The notes below the pieces were generated by a model that saw only the letters and a program-made list of their open reading frames with translations, made no database searches and was not told where the DNA came from. DNA of 64,000 nt from assembly GCF_002929295.1 (NCBI RefSeq), contig NZ_PJIM01000001.1:1479398-1543397 (forward strand), read 5' to 3'. The position numbers and the translations under genes are program-made. The DNA comes from Arthrobacter sp. SX1312. GTDB lineage: Bacteria; Actinomycetota; Actinomycetes; Actinomycetales; Micrococcaceae. Of this stretch, positions 9,825-17,768 are shown piece after piece (within the stretch, counting starts at the first letter, position 1; every line of letters starts with the position of its first letter).

Positions 9825-10078
9825 GCACCGCACTGAACGGAACGAAACACCACCCACGCCTCCTGACCATCGTCTGGGGGTCGGTGATCCTCGCCGTGGC
9901 CTCCCTCCTCCTCGTCAGCCAGGTCGTGGAGCTGTCCATCGACCCCGTGATCGTGGCACTGGGCCTGCTCGTGGGCGTCGGGCTGGCGCTCGTCGCGGGC
10001 GGCATCCTGTCCCTGCGATCCAGGCCGACCGGGGACGGCCGGGAGGACCCGCACGACGACCCCCTGTCCGGATACTGA
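9821..10078 (+). CDS. Small two-span membrane protein of the PspC cluster
   Basis: 85 residues with two hydrophobic segments (about 14-33 and 40-60) and a charged Asp/Arg-rich tail. Its ATG overlaps the stop of the preceding PspC gene, so it belongs to the same operon. I recognise no family. A role in the PspC envelope-stress membrane complex is inferred from coupling only. Confidence 0.75.
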   Translation: MSTALNGTKHHPRLLTIVWGSVILAVASLLLVSQVVELSIDPVIVALGLLVGVGLALVAGGILSLRSRPTGDGREDPHDDPLSGY

Positions 10079-10135
10079 CTGCAGTTGGATACTGATTCCC
10101 ACGACCCCACCCACCCGAGAACCGAAAGGCACACC

Positions 10136-10378
10136 ATGCAGTCCTTCTACCGCATGCTCCGCTCCTCACCCATCAAACGCGCCCCAGGGGGCCTCCTGGG
10201 CGGCATCGCCGCGGGCATCGCACTGCAGTACGGCTGGCGCGTGACCTACGTCCGCATCGGGATCCTGCTGAGCTTCCTGCTCCCCTTCATCGGCCTCCCG
10301 CTCTACCTCGTCCTCTGGCTCCTGCTCCCCACGACGGAAGGCACCATCGCCCTCGAGCGGCTCCTCGCCGGAGGCTAG
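10136..10378 (+). CDS. PspC domain-containing protein, short form
   Basis: 80 residues, essentially a stand-alone PspC domain: GGLLGGIAAGIALQYGWRVTYVRIGI followed by a membrane span ending YLVLWLLLP. PspC proteins respond to inner-membrane damage. Start MQSFYRML at 10136 follows GAAAGG; the frame is open back to 10085 but without a site. Third gene of the rightward PspC operon, followed by a strong terminator. Confidence 0.88.
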   Translation: MQSFYRMLRSSPIKRAPGGLLGGIAAGIALQYGWRVTYVRIGILLSFLLPFIGLPLYLVLWLLLPTTEGTIALERLLAGG

Positions 10379-10393
10379 GACCGGGCGTGCAGC

Positions 10394-10425
10394 AAGGGGC
10401 ACCCGCCGCACGGCGGGTGCCCCTT
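10394..10425 (+). terminator. Terminator of the PspC operon
   Basis: Perfect 15-bp inverted repeat (AAGGGGCACCCGCCG, 10394-10408, and its complement 10411-10425) with a CA centre, 15 bases after the last PspC stop and before cruF. Confidence 0.8.
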
Positions 10426-10455
10426 CCGTCTGCGTGACCTGCAAGGATGGATGAC

Positions 10456-11268
10456 GTGCCGAAGACTCCTGCTGCCCGCCGCTTCCCCCGCCTGCTCATC
10501 GCGTCCTGCGCCTTTCTGTTCGTCTCCGGCTACTTCGTGGTGCGGTTCCCGGACGTCGAGGGCGCGAGCTACGCGTCCTACGGCTTCAACCTGCTGATCG
10601 CCCTGCCGGCGTTCATCGCGCTCATGCAGCAGCTCGGTGCCGCGCGGGGTGCCGCCGCCCTCGCGGCCGTGTCCGTCTTCGGCTACCTGATCGAGGGCTT
10701 CGGCGTCGCCACACATCTGCCCTACGGAGAGTTCTACTACGGTGAACCGCTGGGGCCCACGATCCTCGGCCTCGTCCCGTACCTGCTGCCCCTCTCCTAC
10801 GTGCCGCTGGTCATCGGGGCGGTGGCCGTCGTCTCGGGCGGCGGGAGCGCCCTGCGGAGGATCCTGCTCGGCGGGCTGCTGCTCGTGGTCATCGACGGCG
10901 TCCTCGATCCCGGGGCGGTGTCGCTCGGCTTCTGGATCTGGCCGGGTGGCGGGCCCTACTACGGGGTCCCGCTCTCGAACTACGGCGGATGGCTCATCTC
11001 CGGGCTGGTCGCTTCCGCCCTCGTGACCTGGATCGGCGGGCGACGCCTGACCGATGTCCCGCTCCGGCCGGGCCTGCTCGACAGCCTGCTCGTCTCCATG
11101 TTCCTGTGGCTCGGCGTCTGCGTCTTCTCGGGACTCGTGTTCCCGGCAGTGCTCGCCGTCGCCCTGATCGTCCTCGTGGCGCGTCGGCGGGTGCAGCTCA
11201 CGCGCACCGCGCCACCGTCCGCGTCGGCGGCGGGCGGGGCGACGGTCGACGCCGCACGGCAGGTCTGA
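10456..11268 (+). CDS. cruF: Bisanhydrobacterioruberin hydratase-like carotenoid protein (CruF family)
   Basis: 270 residues, about seven membrane spans, with family features such as FGYLIEGFGVATHLPYGEF, LGPTILGLVPYLLPLSY and DGVLDPGAVSLGFWIW. CruF-family enzymes hydrate carotenoid ends; in haloarchaea CruF converts bisanhydrobacterioruberin to bacterioruberin. The neighbours (CrtD-like desaturase and lycopene elongase-like prenyltransferase, convergent) support the same role. GTG 10456 has AAGGA eight bases upstream, so I prefer it to ATG 10447, which overlaps that site. A CruF acting on gamma-carotene is the main alternative but no cyclase is seen here. Confidence 0.82.
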   Translation: MPKTPAARRFPRLLIASCAFLFVSGYFVVRFPDVEGASYASYGFNLLIALPAFIALMQQLGAARGAAALAAVSVFGYLIEGFGVATHLPYGEFYYGEPLGPTILGLVPYLLPLSYVPLVIGAVAVVSGGGSALRRILLGGLLLVVIDGVLDPGAVSLGFWIWPGGGPYYGVPLSNYGGWLISGLVASALVTWIGGRRLTDVPLRPGLLDSLLVSMFLWLGVCVFSGLVFPAVLAVALIVLVARRRVQLTRTAPPSASAAGGATVDAARQV

Positions 11269-11370
11269 GCCACTCCACCCCACACGAACGGACTTCGGCC
11301 GTCCCGCGGTCCGGCACCCGGGCGGTCCGGGCCGTCCGGCACCCGGGCGCGAACGGACACCGTCCGGCCG

Positions 11371-12798
11371 TCAGGCGGTGGAGCCCAGGCGTGCCAGCAG
11401 TTTCTGCGTGGACATCATCGCGCCGCCGAGGACCGCCGGCAGCCCGCCACCGGGGTGGACGGAGGCGCCCACGCGCCACAGCCACGGGCGCAGCGGATCC
11501 GAGTAGGGCGGAAGGTGGAACGGGCCGCTCATCCACGCGGGCCGCACGGCCCCGTAGAGCGCCCCGCCCGCCGAACCGCGCTCGCCGAAGTAGCCCGGGT
11601 CGAGGATCTCGTGGCTGCCGAAGTAGTCCTCGATCGGTTCGGGCAACCCGAGGACGCGCGTCGTCCGGTCGAGCTCACGCCGCACGAACGGGTCCTCGAG
11701 CGAGTATCTCCGGCCGTTGGCCGGCGCCGTGAGCAGCAGTGCGAGCGTCGCCGAGCCGTTGGGGTAGACGCCGTGCGCGGGATAGTAGTTCGCGAAGGCC
11801 ATGGTCTGGTCGGGTTCCTCCCCGGCCTCGAGGCTCGCGTAGAGCGCCGCCGGATCGTCCGGCATGACCACGCCGTGCCGGGCCGTCCCCTCGGGGAGCG
11901 GCCGTGCCAGGACGGCGTAGATCCCGATGGCGGAGCAGGTGAGCTTCCGCGGCAGTCGCGGGGCACGTCCGGCCAGCAGCCCCGCGAGGCGGTGCGCGTC
12001 GAGACCGCTGACGACGGCGTCGGCCGGGTAGTTACCCGCGGCCGTGGTGACCCGCCGTCGTCCGATGCGCTGCGCGGGCTCGCCCGTGCGGATCTCCACG
12101 CCGGCGTCCTCGGCGATGCGCCGGAGCGCCAGCACGAGTTCGTAGACGCCGCCCTCGGGGATCCAGACGCCGTCCTGGGCCATGATGGCGGGCATGCTGG
12201 CGTAGATGGCGGGCGTCCGGGTAGGGCTGACGCCCGCATTGAGCGTGTGGATCGCGATGACCTCGCGGAGCCCCTCGGGCAGCCACGGCAGGCTGTCGAG
12301 ATAGCTCCGCGTGGTGAGCCTCCGCCCGTACAGTCCACCGAGCTTGGCCAGCGCGGGGTAGGAGGACTTCTCGAGCGGGCCCGTGGTGAGGAGGCGCGAC
12401 ACGTCCTCCCCGAGGACGCCGTGCTCCGCCGCGAAGCGGGTCCAGGCCGGGTGCCACGGATGACCCTCCGGTACCGGCAGGGCGCACGCCTCGCCGCGGT
12501 AGTAGTAGGTCCCGACCTCCGGAAGCCGTTCGAGGCGGAGACAGGCGATGTCCGCGGCCGGCATCGCGTCGGCGGGGGCGACGGCGTCGAGGAGGCGCAG
12601 GAGTTCCTGCCACACGCTGGGGAAGGTGACGAGCGACGGCCCCGTGTCCATGCGCTGCCCCGAGACCTCGACGCGGCGGCTCTTGCCGCCCACGTGGTCC
12701 GAGGCCTCCAGCAGGGTCACGCCGTGGCCTGCGCGTCCGAGGAGGGCCGCGGCCGTGAGGCCACCGATACCGCCTCCCACGACGACGACCCGGCTCAT
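11371..12798 (-). CDS. crtD: Carotenoid 3,4-desaturase / phytoene desaturase family (CrtD-like)
   Basis: 475 residues. The N-terminal FAD-binding Rossmann motif is VVVVGGGIGGLTAAALLGRAGH with a downstream E (LLEASDHVGGKSR); C-terminally GGGLPAVLGGAMMS completes the flavin site. It belongs to the CrtI/CrtD oxidoreductases. The context, with a UbiA-type elongase overlapping its start and a CruF-family hydratase convergent, favours the 3,4-desaturation step of bacterioruberin synthesis over phytoene desaturation, but CrtI activity is not excluded. Its ATG at 12798 overlaps the stop of the upstream prenyltransferase (ATGA). Confidence 0.85.
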   Translation of the reverse strand: MSRVVVVGGGIGGLTAAALLGRAGHGVTLLEASDHVGGKSRRVEVSGQRMDTGPSLVTFPSVWQELLRLLDAVAPADAMPAADIACLRLERLPEVGTYYYRGEACALPVPEGHPWHPAWTRFAAEHGVLGEDVSRLLTTGPLEKSSYPALAKLGGLYGRRLTTRSYLDSLPWLPEGLREVIAIHTLNAGVSPTRTPAIYASMPAIMAQDGVWIPEGGVYELVLALRRIAEDAGVEIRTGEPAQRIGRRRVTTAAGNYPADAVVSGLDAHRLAGLLAGRAPRLPRKLTCSAIGIYAVLARPLPEGTARHGVVMPDDPAALYASLEAGEEPDQTMAFANYYPAHGVYPNGSATLALLLTAPANGRRYSLEDPFVRRELDRTTRVLGLPEPIEDYFGSHEILDPGYFGERGSAGGALYGAVRPAWMSGPFHLPPYSDPLRPWLWRVGASVHPGGGLPAVLGGAMMSTQKLLARLGSTA

Positions 12799-13661
12799 CG
12801 GTAGAGGCCCAGCGTCAGGGCGACGACGAGCTGGACGCCGGCGACGGTCCCCGCCACGTAGGGGAAGGCGATCGAGTACCGGTACAGCCGATGCCCGGTC
12901 TCCGGGCGGGGATCCCGGTAGAGGCCCAGCAGCAGCCAGCCCGCGATCACGGTGTTCACGACGGCGACCGGGATGTTGACCACGGCGAAGCACGCCGTCG
13001 ACACCGCCCACCAGGCGCCGCTCCAGGCGACGACGCCGCGGGGCCCGAGCCGCACGGCCGTCGTCGTGATGCCCACTCCCCGGTCCTCGTCGATGTCCTG
13101 GACGGCGTCGTAGGTGTGCTTCGCCGCACTCCAGGCCATCAGGCCGAGGGCGGCGGCCCAGACCTGCGTGTCACCGAGGGCGTAGGGGACGAAGACGAGC
13201 GGGAACGCGTAGGCCGCGTTGCTGAGGGAGTCGAGGTACGGCCGGGCCTTGAAGCGCAGCGGCGGCGCGGAGTAGAAGACGAAGACGAGGGCGTACAGGG
13301 CGATCCAGGCGAGGGCCGCCGGGGGGAGGGTGGCCGTGAACCATGCGAGGAACGGCAGGTTCGTGACGAGCACGGCGATCCAGATGGAGCGGACCTCCGA
13401 GGCCCTGATCCTGGCCCCCTCGAGCGATCCCTTCCGCGGATTCAGGGCGTCGGTGTCCTGGTCGAAGATGTCGTTCACGCCGTAGATGAGCAGGTTGAAC
13501 GGCAGGGTCAGCCAGACCAGGAGGGCGAGGGCCTCCCACTGCCAGAAGGTCCCGGTGAGCCACATGCCGACGACGCCCGTGCCGAGCGTGTTGATCCAGA
13601 GGACCGGCCGCGAGATGTGGACCATGCGCAGCGCCGCTGGCGCAAAACCTGCCTGGGGCAC
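12795..13661 (-). CDS. UbiA-type prenyltransferase, lycopene elongase-like
   Basis: 288 residues with about eight membrane spans. Two Asp-rich metal/diphosphate motifs are visible: NDIFDQDTD and DAVQDIDED, the signature of UbiA enzymes. Homologues adding C5 units to lycopene (LyeJ/CrtEb type) make C50 carotenoids. Pairing with crtD and cruF supports this over menaquinone or haem prenylation. The start is a GTG at 13661 with GAGGAGG ten bases upstream. First gene of a leftward two-gene operon, divergent from pfkA. Genes for GGPP, phytoene and lycopene synthesis are not in the window. Confidence 0.85.
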   Translation of the reverse strand: MPQAGFAPAALRMVHISRPVLWINTLGTGVVGMWLTGTFWQWEALALLVWLTLPFNLLIYGVNDIFDQDTDALNPRKGSLEGARIRASEVRSIWIAVLVTNLPFLAWFTATLPPAALAWIALYALVFVFYSAPPLRFKARPYLDSLSNAAYAFPLVFVPYALGDTQVWAAALGLMAWSAAKHTYDAVQDIDEDRGVGITTTAVRLGPRGVVAWSGAWWAVSTACFAVVNIPVAVVNTVIAGWLLLGLYRDPRPETGHRLYRYSIAFPYVAGTVAGVQLVVALTLGLYR

Positions 13662-13807
13662 TGCTGGTGTCCTCCTCGGACGGGCGGCGCGCACCCGGGG
13701 GCTCGGGCCCTCGTGCGCTGGATGCTTCCAGCCTACGTGGTCGCCGATGTGCCCGGTGCCGGGTGCCGGACGGGCGCCCTCTGTGAAGGGGGTGGGCCGT
13801 ATGTGTC

Positions 13808-13813
13808 TAGAAT
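13808..13813 (+). promoter_or_regulatory. Candidate -10 element of pfkA
   Basis: TAGAAT, one mismatch from TATAAT, 68 bases before the pfkA start in the crt/pfkA divergent gap. I see no convincing -35 box at 16-18 bases. Confidence 0.4.
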
Positions 13814-13880
13814 CATAGGCGGGCCCGACGGCGTGCTCCTGATGCACCATCACACCCTCCTCGAAGGAACCCCACGCCAT

Positions 13881-14906
13881 ATGAAGATCGGAATCCTCAC
13901 CAGCGGCGGCGACTGCCCCGGACTCAACGCGGTCATCCGCGGCGCTGTCCTCAAGGGCATCAAGGTCCACGACCAGGAGTTCGTCGGATTCCGGGACGGC
14001 TGGCGCGGCGTCGTCGAGGGCAACATCGTCGACCTCCCCCGGCATGCGGTGCGCGGCATCTCCAAGCAGGGCGGCACGATCCTCGGGACCTCCCGCACCA
14101 ACCCCTTCGAGGGCAACGGCGGAGCGGACGTCGTCAAGGCGAACATGGAGCGCCTCGGCATCGACGCGATGATCGCGATCGGCGGCGAGGGCACGCTGGC
14201 GGCGGCGAAGCGGCTCACGGACCTGGGCGTGAAGATCGTCGGCGTCCCCAAGACCGTCGACAACGACCTCGACGCCACCGACTACACCTTCGGCTTCGAC
14301 ACCGCGGTGCAGATCGCCACCGAGGCCATCGACCGCCTGCGCACCACGGGCGAGTCCCACAGCCGCTGCATGATCGCCGAAGTCATGGGCCGGCACGTCG
14401 GGTGGATCGCCCTGCACGCCGGCATGGCCTCCGGCGCCCACGCCATCCTCATCCCCGAGCACCAGACCAGTGTGGAGCAGATCGCCGAATGGGTGTCCAC
14501 GGCCAACGCCCGCGGGCGCGCGCCCCTCGTCGTCGTCGCCGAGGGCTTCGTCCCCTCGCACATGGAGCAGGCGCACTCGGAGCGCGGCCTCGACACCTTC
14601 GGCCGTCCGCGGCTCGGCGGGATCGCGGACCAGCTCGCGCCCGAGCTCGAGGCACGCACCGGCATCGAGACCCGCGCCACGATCCTCGGCCACATCCAGC
14701 GCGGCGGCGTCCCGACGTCGTTCGACCGCGTGCTCGCCACACGCCTCGGCATGGCCGCCGTCGATTCCGTGAGGGACGAACTCTGGGGCACCATGGTGGC
14801 GCTCAACGGCACGGAGATCGCCCACGTGGGCTTCGAGGCGGCGCTCGGCAACCTCAAGCGGGTCCCGCAGCACCGCTACGACGAAGCCTCCATCCTGTTC
14901 GGCTGA
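13881..14906 (+). CDS. pfkA: 6-phosphofructokinase
   Basis: 341 residues. It phosphorylates fructose 6-phosphate to the 1,6-bisphosphate in glycolysis. Motifs: GGDCPGLNAVIR (phosphate loop), GGEGTL, PKTVDNDL and MGRHVGWIA. In the GG-x-G position a glycine predicts ATP use (PPi enzymes have Asp), while the lysine of PKTVDND is shared with PPi-type enzymes; this mixed pattern is known for actinobacterial ATP-dependent group III enzymes. Start at 13881 with GAAGGAA upstream. The following GNAT gene begins only three bases after the stop. Confidence 0.95.
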   Translation: MKIGILTSGGDCPGLNAVIRGAVLKGIKVHDQEFVGFRDGWRGVVEGNIVDLPRHAVRGISKQGGTILGTSRTNPFEGNGGADVVKANMERLGIDAMIAIGGEGTLAAAKRLTDLGVKIVGVPKTVDNDLDATDYTFGFDTAVQIATEAIDRLRTTGESHSRCMIAEVMGRHVGWIALHAGMASGAHAILIPEHQTSVEQIAEWVSTANARGRAPLVVVAEGFVPSHMEQAHSERGLDTFGRPRLGGIADQLAPELEARTGIETRATILGHIQRGGVPTSFDRVLATRLGMAAVDSVRDELWGTMVALNGTEIAHVGFEAALGNLKRVPQHRYDEASILFG

Positions 14907-14909
14907 CCC

Positions 14910-15623
14910 GTGGACCTTGATCCCGGCACGGTCTCGATCATCCAGCTCGCCTGGTCGCGCCTGCTCGGACTCGACGACGGCGCCCTCGCCGGCGGATCCG
15001 ACCGCCTGTACGCGGTGGACGACGGCGCCTCGGTGCTGACCTTCGTGACCCTCTTCGGCCGCGAGGTGCTCAAGGGACCGGGCTGGGCCGTGGACGCGGG
15101 ACGCACCATGTCCGGGACGGAGCTGCGCAGCCACTCGACGCTGCTCACGCTCAGCAGGGAGCATGGCGGACGCGGTCTCGGCGAGGCCCAGCTGTATTTC
15201 TGTGACGACCTGCCGCGGTTCGAGGGGCCCCCTGCCGTCGTGTCCGGTGAGGTCTCGCTCATCCGTGAGCTCGAGCGCCGGTGCCCGCCGGACGACGTCG
15301 CCGAAGCGGGCCTCGCAGCGGTGGAGCACCCGTTCGTGCTCATCGACGAGGGCGACGCCGACTCGGCGCCCACTCCCCTGTCCGGCGCCGGTTACGACAT
15401 CTGGCAGGGCATCCTGGCGCACATCGCCGTCATCACCCCGCCCGAGGAACGACGCAGGGGTTATGCCGGGCGGGTTGCCGCGGTCGCGGTCGAGGAGGCG
15501 ATGGCCGCCGGGCTCGTGCCGCAGTGGCGCGCGCGGACGGACAACACGGCGTCCCAGCGGACCGCCCGACGGGCCGGCTTCGCCTTCGCGGGGACGCAGA
15601 CCTCGGTCCTCCTGGGCGCCTGA
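14910..15623 (+). CDS. GNAT family N-acetyltransferase
   Basis: 237 residues. The C-terminal half holds a GNAT core: VITPPEERRRGYAGRVAAVAVEEAM (acetyl-CoA loop R-R-G-Y-A-G) and NTASQRTARRAGFAFAGTQT. The N-terminal half is not recognisable. The substrate is unknown. A GTG start at 14910 lies three bases after the pfkA stop, so the two are probably one transcript, but no functional link is evident. Confidence 0.8.
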   Translation: MDLDPGTVSIIQLAWSRLLGLDDGALAGGSDRLYAVDDGASVLTFVTLFGREVLKGPGWAVDAGRTMSGTELRSHSTLLTLSREHGGRGLGEAQLYFCDDLPRFEGPPAVVSGEVSLIRELERRCPPDDVAEAGLAAVEHPFVLIDEGDADSAPTPLSGAGYDIWQGILAHIAVITPPEERRRGYAGRVAAVAVEEAMAAGLVPQWRARTDNTASQRTARRAGFAFAGTQTSVLLGA

Positions 15624-15695
15624 GCGCCTCCGCCCCGGGGAGAAGCCGGCAGTCGGACCCGGGCACTTCCTTCTGGCGAGTCCATAGCCAAAGCA

Positions 15696-15726
15696 CCCCG
15701 ACGAGAGCATGCTTGTCCTGTCGGGG
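15696..15726 (+). promoter_or_regulatory. Inverted repeat just before the DoxX-gene ribosome-binding site
   Basis: CCCCGAC (15696-15702) and GTCGGGG (15720-15726) flank a centre containing the palindrome AGCATGCT (15706-15713). It ends a few bases before AGGAGGAG of the DoxX-like gene. It may be an operator or an RNA hairpin; it could also terminate the upstream GNAT transcript. Confidence 0.4.
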
Positions 15727-15743
15727 CTCCAGGAGGAGAGGTC

Positions 15744-16115
15744 ATGAACATTGCCCTTTGGATCGCGTCCGGCACCCTTGCAGTCTTCTTTCTGGCTGCC
15801 GGTGTCACGAAGACCTTCCAACCCATCGACAAGATCGTGTCCCAGGGTCTGACCTGGGCGAAGGACAAGCCAGGCTACGCGCGCACCGCTGGTGTCTTCG
15901 AGATCCTCGGTGCTTTGGGGTTGATCCTCCCGGGCATCTTCCGGGTGGCCACTTTCCTGGTCCCGGCAGCAGCACTGGGGCTGGCGTTGATCATGGCGCT
16001 GTCGATCGCGTTTCACCTTTCGCGTGGCGAGAAGGGGTTCACCATCAACATCGTGGCTCTGCTGCTCGCCTTGTTCGTGGCCTGGGGACGCTCCACCGCG
16101 TGGGCCCTCCAGTAA
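15744..16115 (+). CDS. DoxX-like family membrane protein
   Basis: 123 residues with four membrane spans and the DoxX pattern: an early FFLAAGVTKTF segment, then LTWAKDKPGYARTAGVFEILGALGLILPG. DoxX-like proteins are small inner-membrane proteins linked in some bacteria to oxidant stress complexes; no specific reaction can be assigned. AGGAGGAG lies eight bases before the ATG. It is flanked by a hairpin upstream and a short tandem repeat downstream. Confidence 0.85.
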   Translation: MNIALWIASGTLAVFFLAAGVTKTFQPIDKIVSQGLTWAKDKPGYARTAGVFEILGALGLILPGIFRVATFLVPAAALGLALIMALSIAFHLSRGEKGFTINIVALLLALFVAWGRSTAWALQ

Positions 16116-16125
16116 GCGATCGGCC

Positions 16126-16161
16126 CTGCAGCGGGCGGTCCTGCAGCGGGCGGTCCTGCAG
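16126..16161. repeat. 15-bp tandem repeat, 2.4 copies
   Basis: CTGCAGCGGGCGGTC occurs at 16126-16140 and again, perfectly, at 16141-16155, followed by a partial CTGCAG. It lies between the DoxX-like gene and the ankyrin gene, which converge here. Confidence 0.85.
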
Positions 16162-16199
16162 GGAAGATCACAGCCCTGTCGCGAACCCGGCGCTGGCCG

Positions 16200-16613
16200 T
16201 CAGCCGAGCAGCCCCAGGAGCTCCGTCCTACCGAACATCTCGGCTGCGGCCCGTGCCGACGGCGTCCCGGCGTCGGCGTCCGCTCCCGCCTCGACGAGCA
16301 GCCGTACGACGTCGTCGTGCCCCTTGAAGACGGCACCGGCGAGGGGTGTCTGCCCCCGGTCGTTGACCTGGTCCGCTTCCGCTCCGCGGGCCAGCAGATC
16401 GCGCACGATCGCCGGATGACCGTTGTACGCGGCGAGCATCAGCAGGCTGTCGCCCGCGGTGTTCGTCAGGGTGAAGGGCACCCCGGCGTCGAGGTACCGC
16501 ACCAGTGTGGCGGTGTCACCTGCCCGCGCGGCGTCGAACAGGGCGTGCGCGAGGGCGATCGCCGCGGCCGCACCGGCGTCGTCCGTGGGGCCCTGACCGG
16601 CGTCGGCGCTCAT
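16200..16613 (-). CDS. Ankyrin repeat protein
   Basis: 137 residues with about three ankyrin repeats; diagnostic pieces are DSLLMLAAYNGHPAIVRDLLARGAEAD and GQTPLAGAVFKGHDDVVRLLVEAGAD. Ankyrin repeats bind protein partners; the partner here is unknown. Its ATG at 16613 overlaps the stop of the ygfZ-like gene (ATGA), so it is co-translated with it. Small cytoplasmic ankyrin proteins next to redox genes are common in actinobacteria. Confidence 0.9.
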   Translation of the reverse strand: MSADAGQGPTDDAGAAAAIALAHALFDAARAGDTATLVRYLDAGVPFTLTNTAGDSLLMLAAYNGHPAIVRDLLARGAEADQVNDRGQTPLAGAVFKGHDDVVRLLVEAGADADAGTPSARAAAEMFGRTELLGLLG

Positions 16614-17701
16614 CGCGGGGCCTTCAGGAATCCCGAGGCGCGCCCGACGACCTGCCCGGCATCCGGCGCCACGATGACTTCCTGGCCGGCGGCGTAGGCC
16701 TCGTCCCCGTCCTGCACGAGCAGAACCGCGGACGCGTCCACGGACCGCTTGAGCACGGCGAGGGCGATCGGGCCCATCTCGTAGTGGTGGCCGACCGACG
16801 TCACCCTGCCCACCGTGCGGCCCTCGCTGAGGACCGGGCTTCCGGGCGCGGGGAGGGTGTGCTGGCTGCCGTCGAGGTGCAGGAAGGTGAGCCGGCGCGG
16901 CGGGTGCCCGAGGTTGTGCACGCGGGCGATGGTCTCCTGGCCCTTGTAGCAGCCCTTCGCGAGGTGGACGGCGGTACGCATGAGGTCGAGCTCGTGGGGA
17001 ATGGTCTTCTCGTCGGTCTCGAAACCGGGCCGGGGACGCCAGGCCGCGATCCGCAGGGCCTCGGCGGCCAGCGAGCCGGCCAGTGCGCGTCCCGTGGCGG
17101 ATACCGCTGCGTCCAGGTCTGCGCGCGGCACGAGGTACTCGAACCAGGGCCGCTCGCGTCCCGGGTGCTCGTGCTCGTCGACGACCGCGTAGGAGTATCC
17201 GCCGGGAACGACGGTGGGCCAGGGGTCCTCCCACACGACGGCGTTCCCGCCCGGTGCGGGCAGGGTCGTCGTCGATCCGAGCATGGCCCAGGCCTCCGTG
17301 GCGTCGGCGACCTCGACGCGGAGCATGAACTTCATGCGTTCCAGCCAGGCGGCCAGTGGCGCCGCCTCGCCTCCCTCGGTGATGAGCCAGGTGGTGGCGC
17401 CGTCGTCGACGACGTGGGCCGCGTACTCGATCCGGCCCTGCACGGTGAGGAGGAGCGTCTCGGAGCTTCGGCCGGGCCGGAGATCGAGGAGCAGCTGGGA
17501 GGAGAGCGTGTTGAGCCAGCTCAGGCGGTCGGGTCCGGAGACGGTGACGACGCCGCGCTGCGACAGGTCGACGACGGCCTCCCCTGCGGCCAGGAGCCGC
17601 TGCTCACGGAACGGGTCGCCGTAGTGGGATGCCACACCGGCGTCGGCTCCGCCGCCCTCGACGGCACCGGGTCGGCTCAGCAGGGGGCTTCGTGGGGTCA
17701 T
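16610..17701 (-). CDS. ygfZ: Folate-binding protein YgfZ / GcvT-like
   Basis: 363 residues of the GcvT/YgfZ aminomethyltransferase fold. The YgfZ signature K-G-C-Y-x-G-Q-E is present as KGCYKGQETIAR. YgfZ proteins bind tetrahydrofolate and assist assembly or repair of some Fe-S clusters. The start ATG (17699-17701) is overlapped by a perfect 12-bp palindrome. The ankyrin gene follows with overlapping stop/start. Confidence 0.92.
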   Translation of the reverse strand: MTPRSPLLSRPGAVEGGGADAGVASHYGDPFREQRLLAAGEAVVDLSQRGVVTVSGPDRLSWLNTLSSQLLLDLRPGRSSETLLLTVQGRIEYAAHVVDDGATTWLITEGGEAAPLAAWLERMKFMLRVEVADATEAWAMLGSTTTLPAPGGNAVVWEDPWPTVVPGGYSYAVVDEHEHPGRERPWFEYLVPRADLDAAVSATGRALAGSLAAEALRIAAWRPRPGFETDEKTIPHELDLMRTAVHLAKGCYKGQETIARVHNLGHPPRRLTFLHLDGSQHTLPAPGSPVLSEGRTVGRVTSVGHHYEMGPIALAVLKRSVDASAVLLVQDGDEAYAAGQEVIVAPDAGQVVGRASGFLKAPR

Positions 17702-17712
17702 GTGATATCACA
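17701..17712 (-). promoter_or_regulatory. Perfect palindrome at the ygfZ start codon
   Basis: TGTGATATCACA is a perfect 12-bp palindrome whose last base is the A of the ygfZ ATG. A-T rich by the standards of this DNA, it looks like a repressor site. I cannot name the regulator; the half-site TGTGA is shared with Crp-family sites but their spacing is six, not two. Confidence 0.45.
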
Positions 17713-17768
17713 ACGCCTTCCAGGCGGGACTATTCCGGGATGTCGCCGACGGGCGGCCTACGGACGGT

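Noticed and set aside
13881-14906. PPi-dependent phosphofructokinase
   Set aside because: GGEGT has glycine where PPi enzymes have aspartate; the lysine in PKTVDND alone is not enough.
12795-16016. A very long minus-strand open frame continuing upstream of the prenyltransferase across pfkA and the GNAT gene
   Set aside because: Only the first part (to 13661) matches a protein family and has a ribosome-binding site; the rest is the shadow of pfkA and its neighbour in high-GC DNA.
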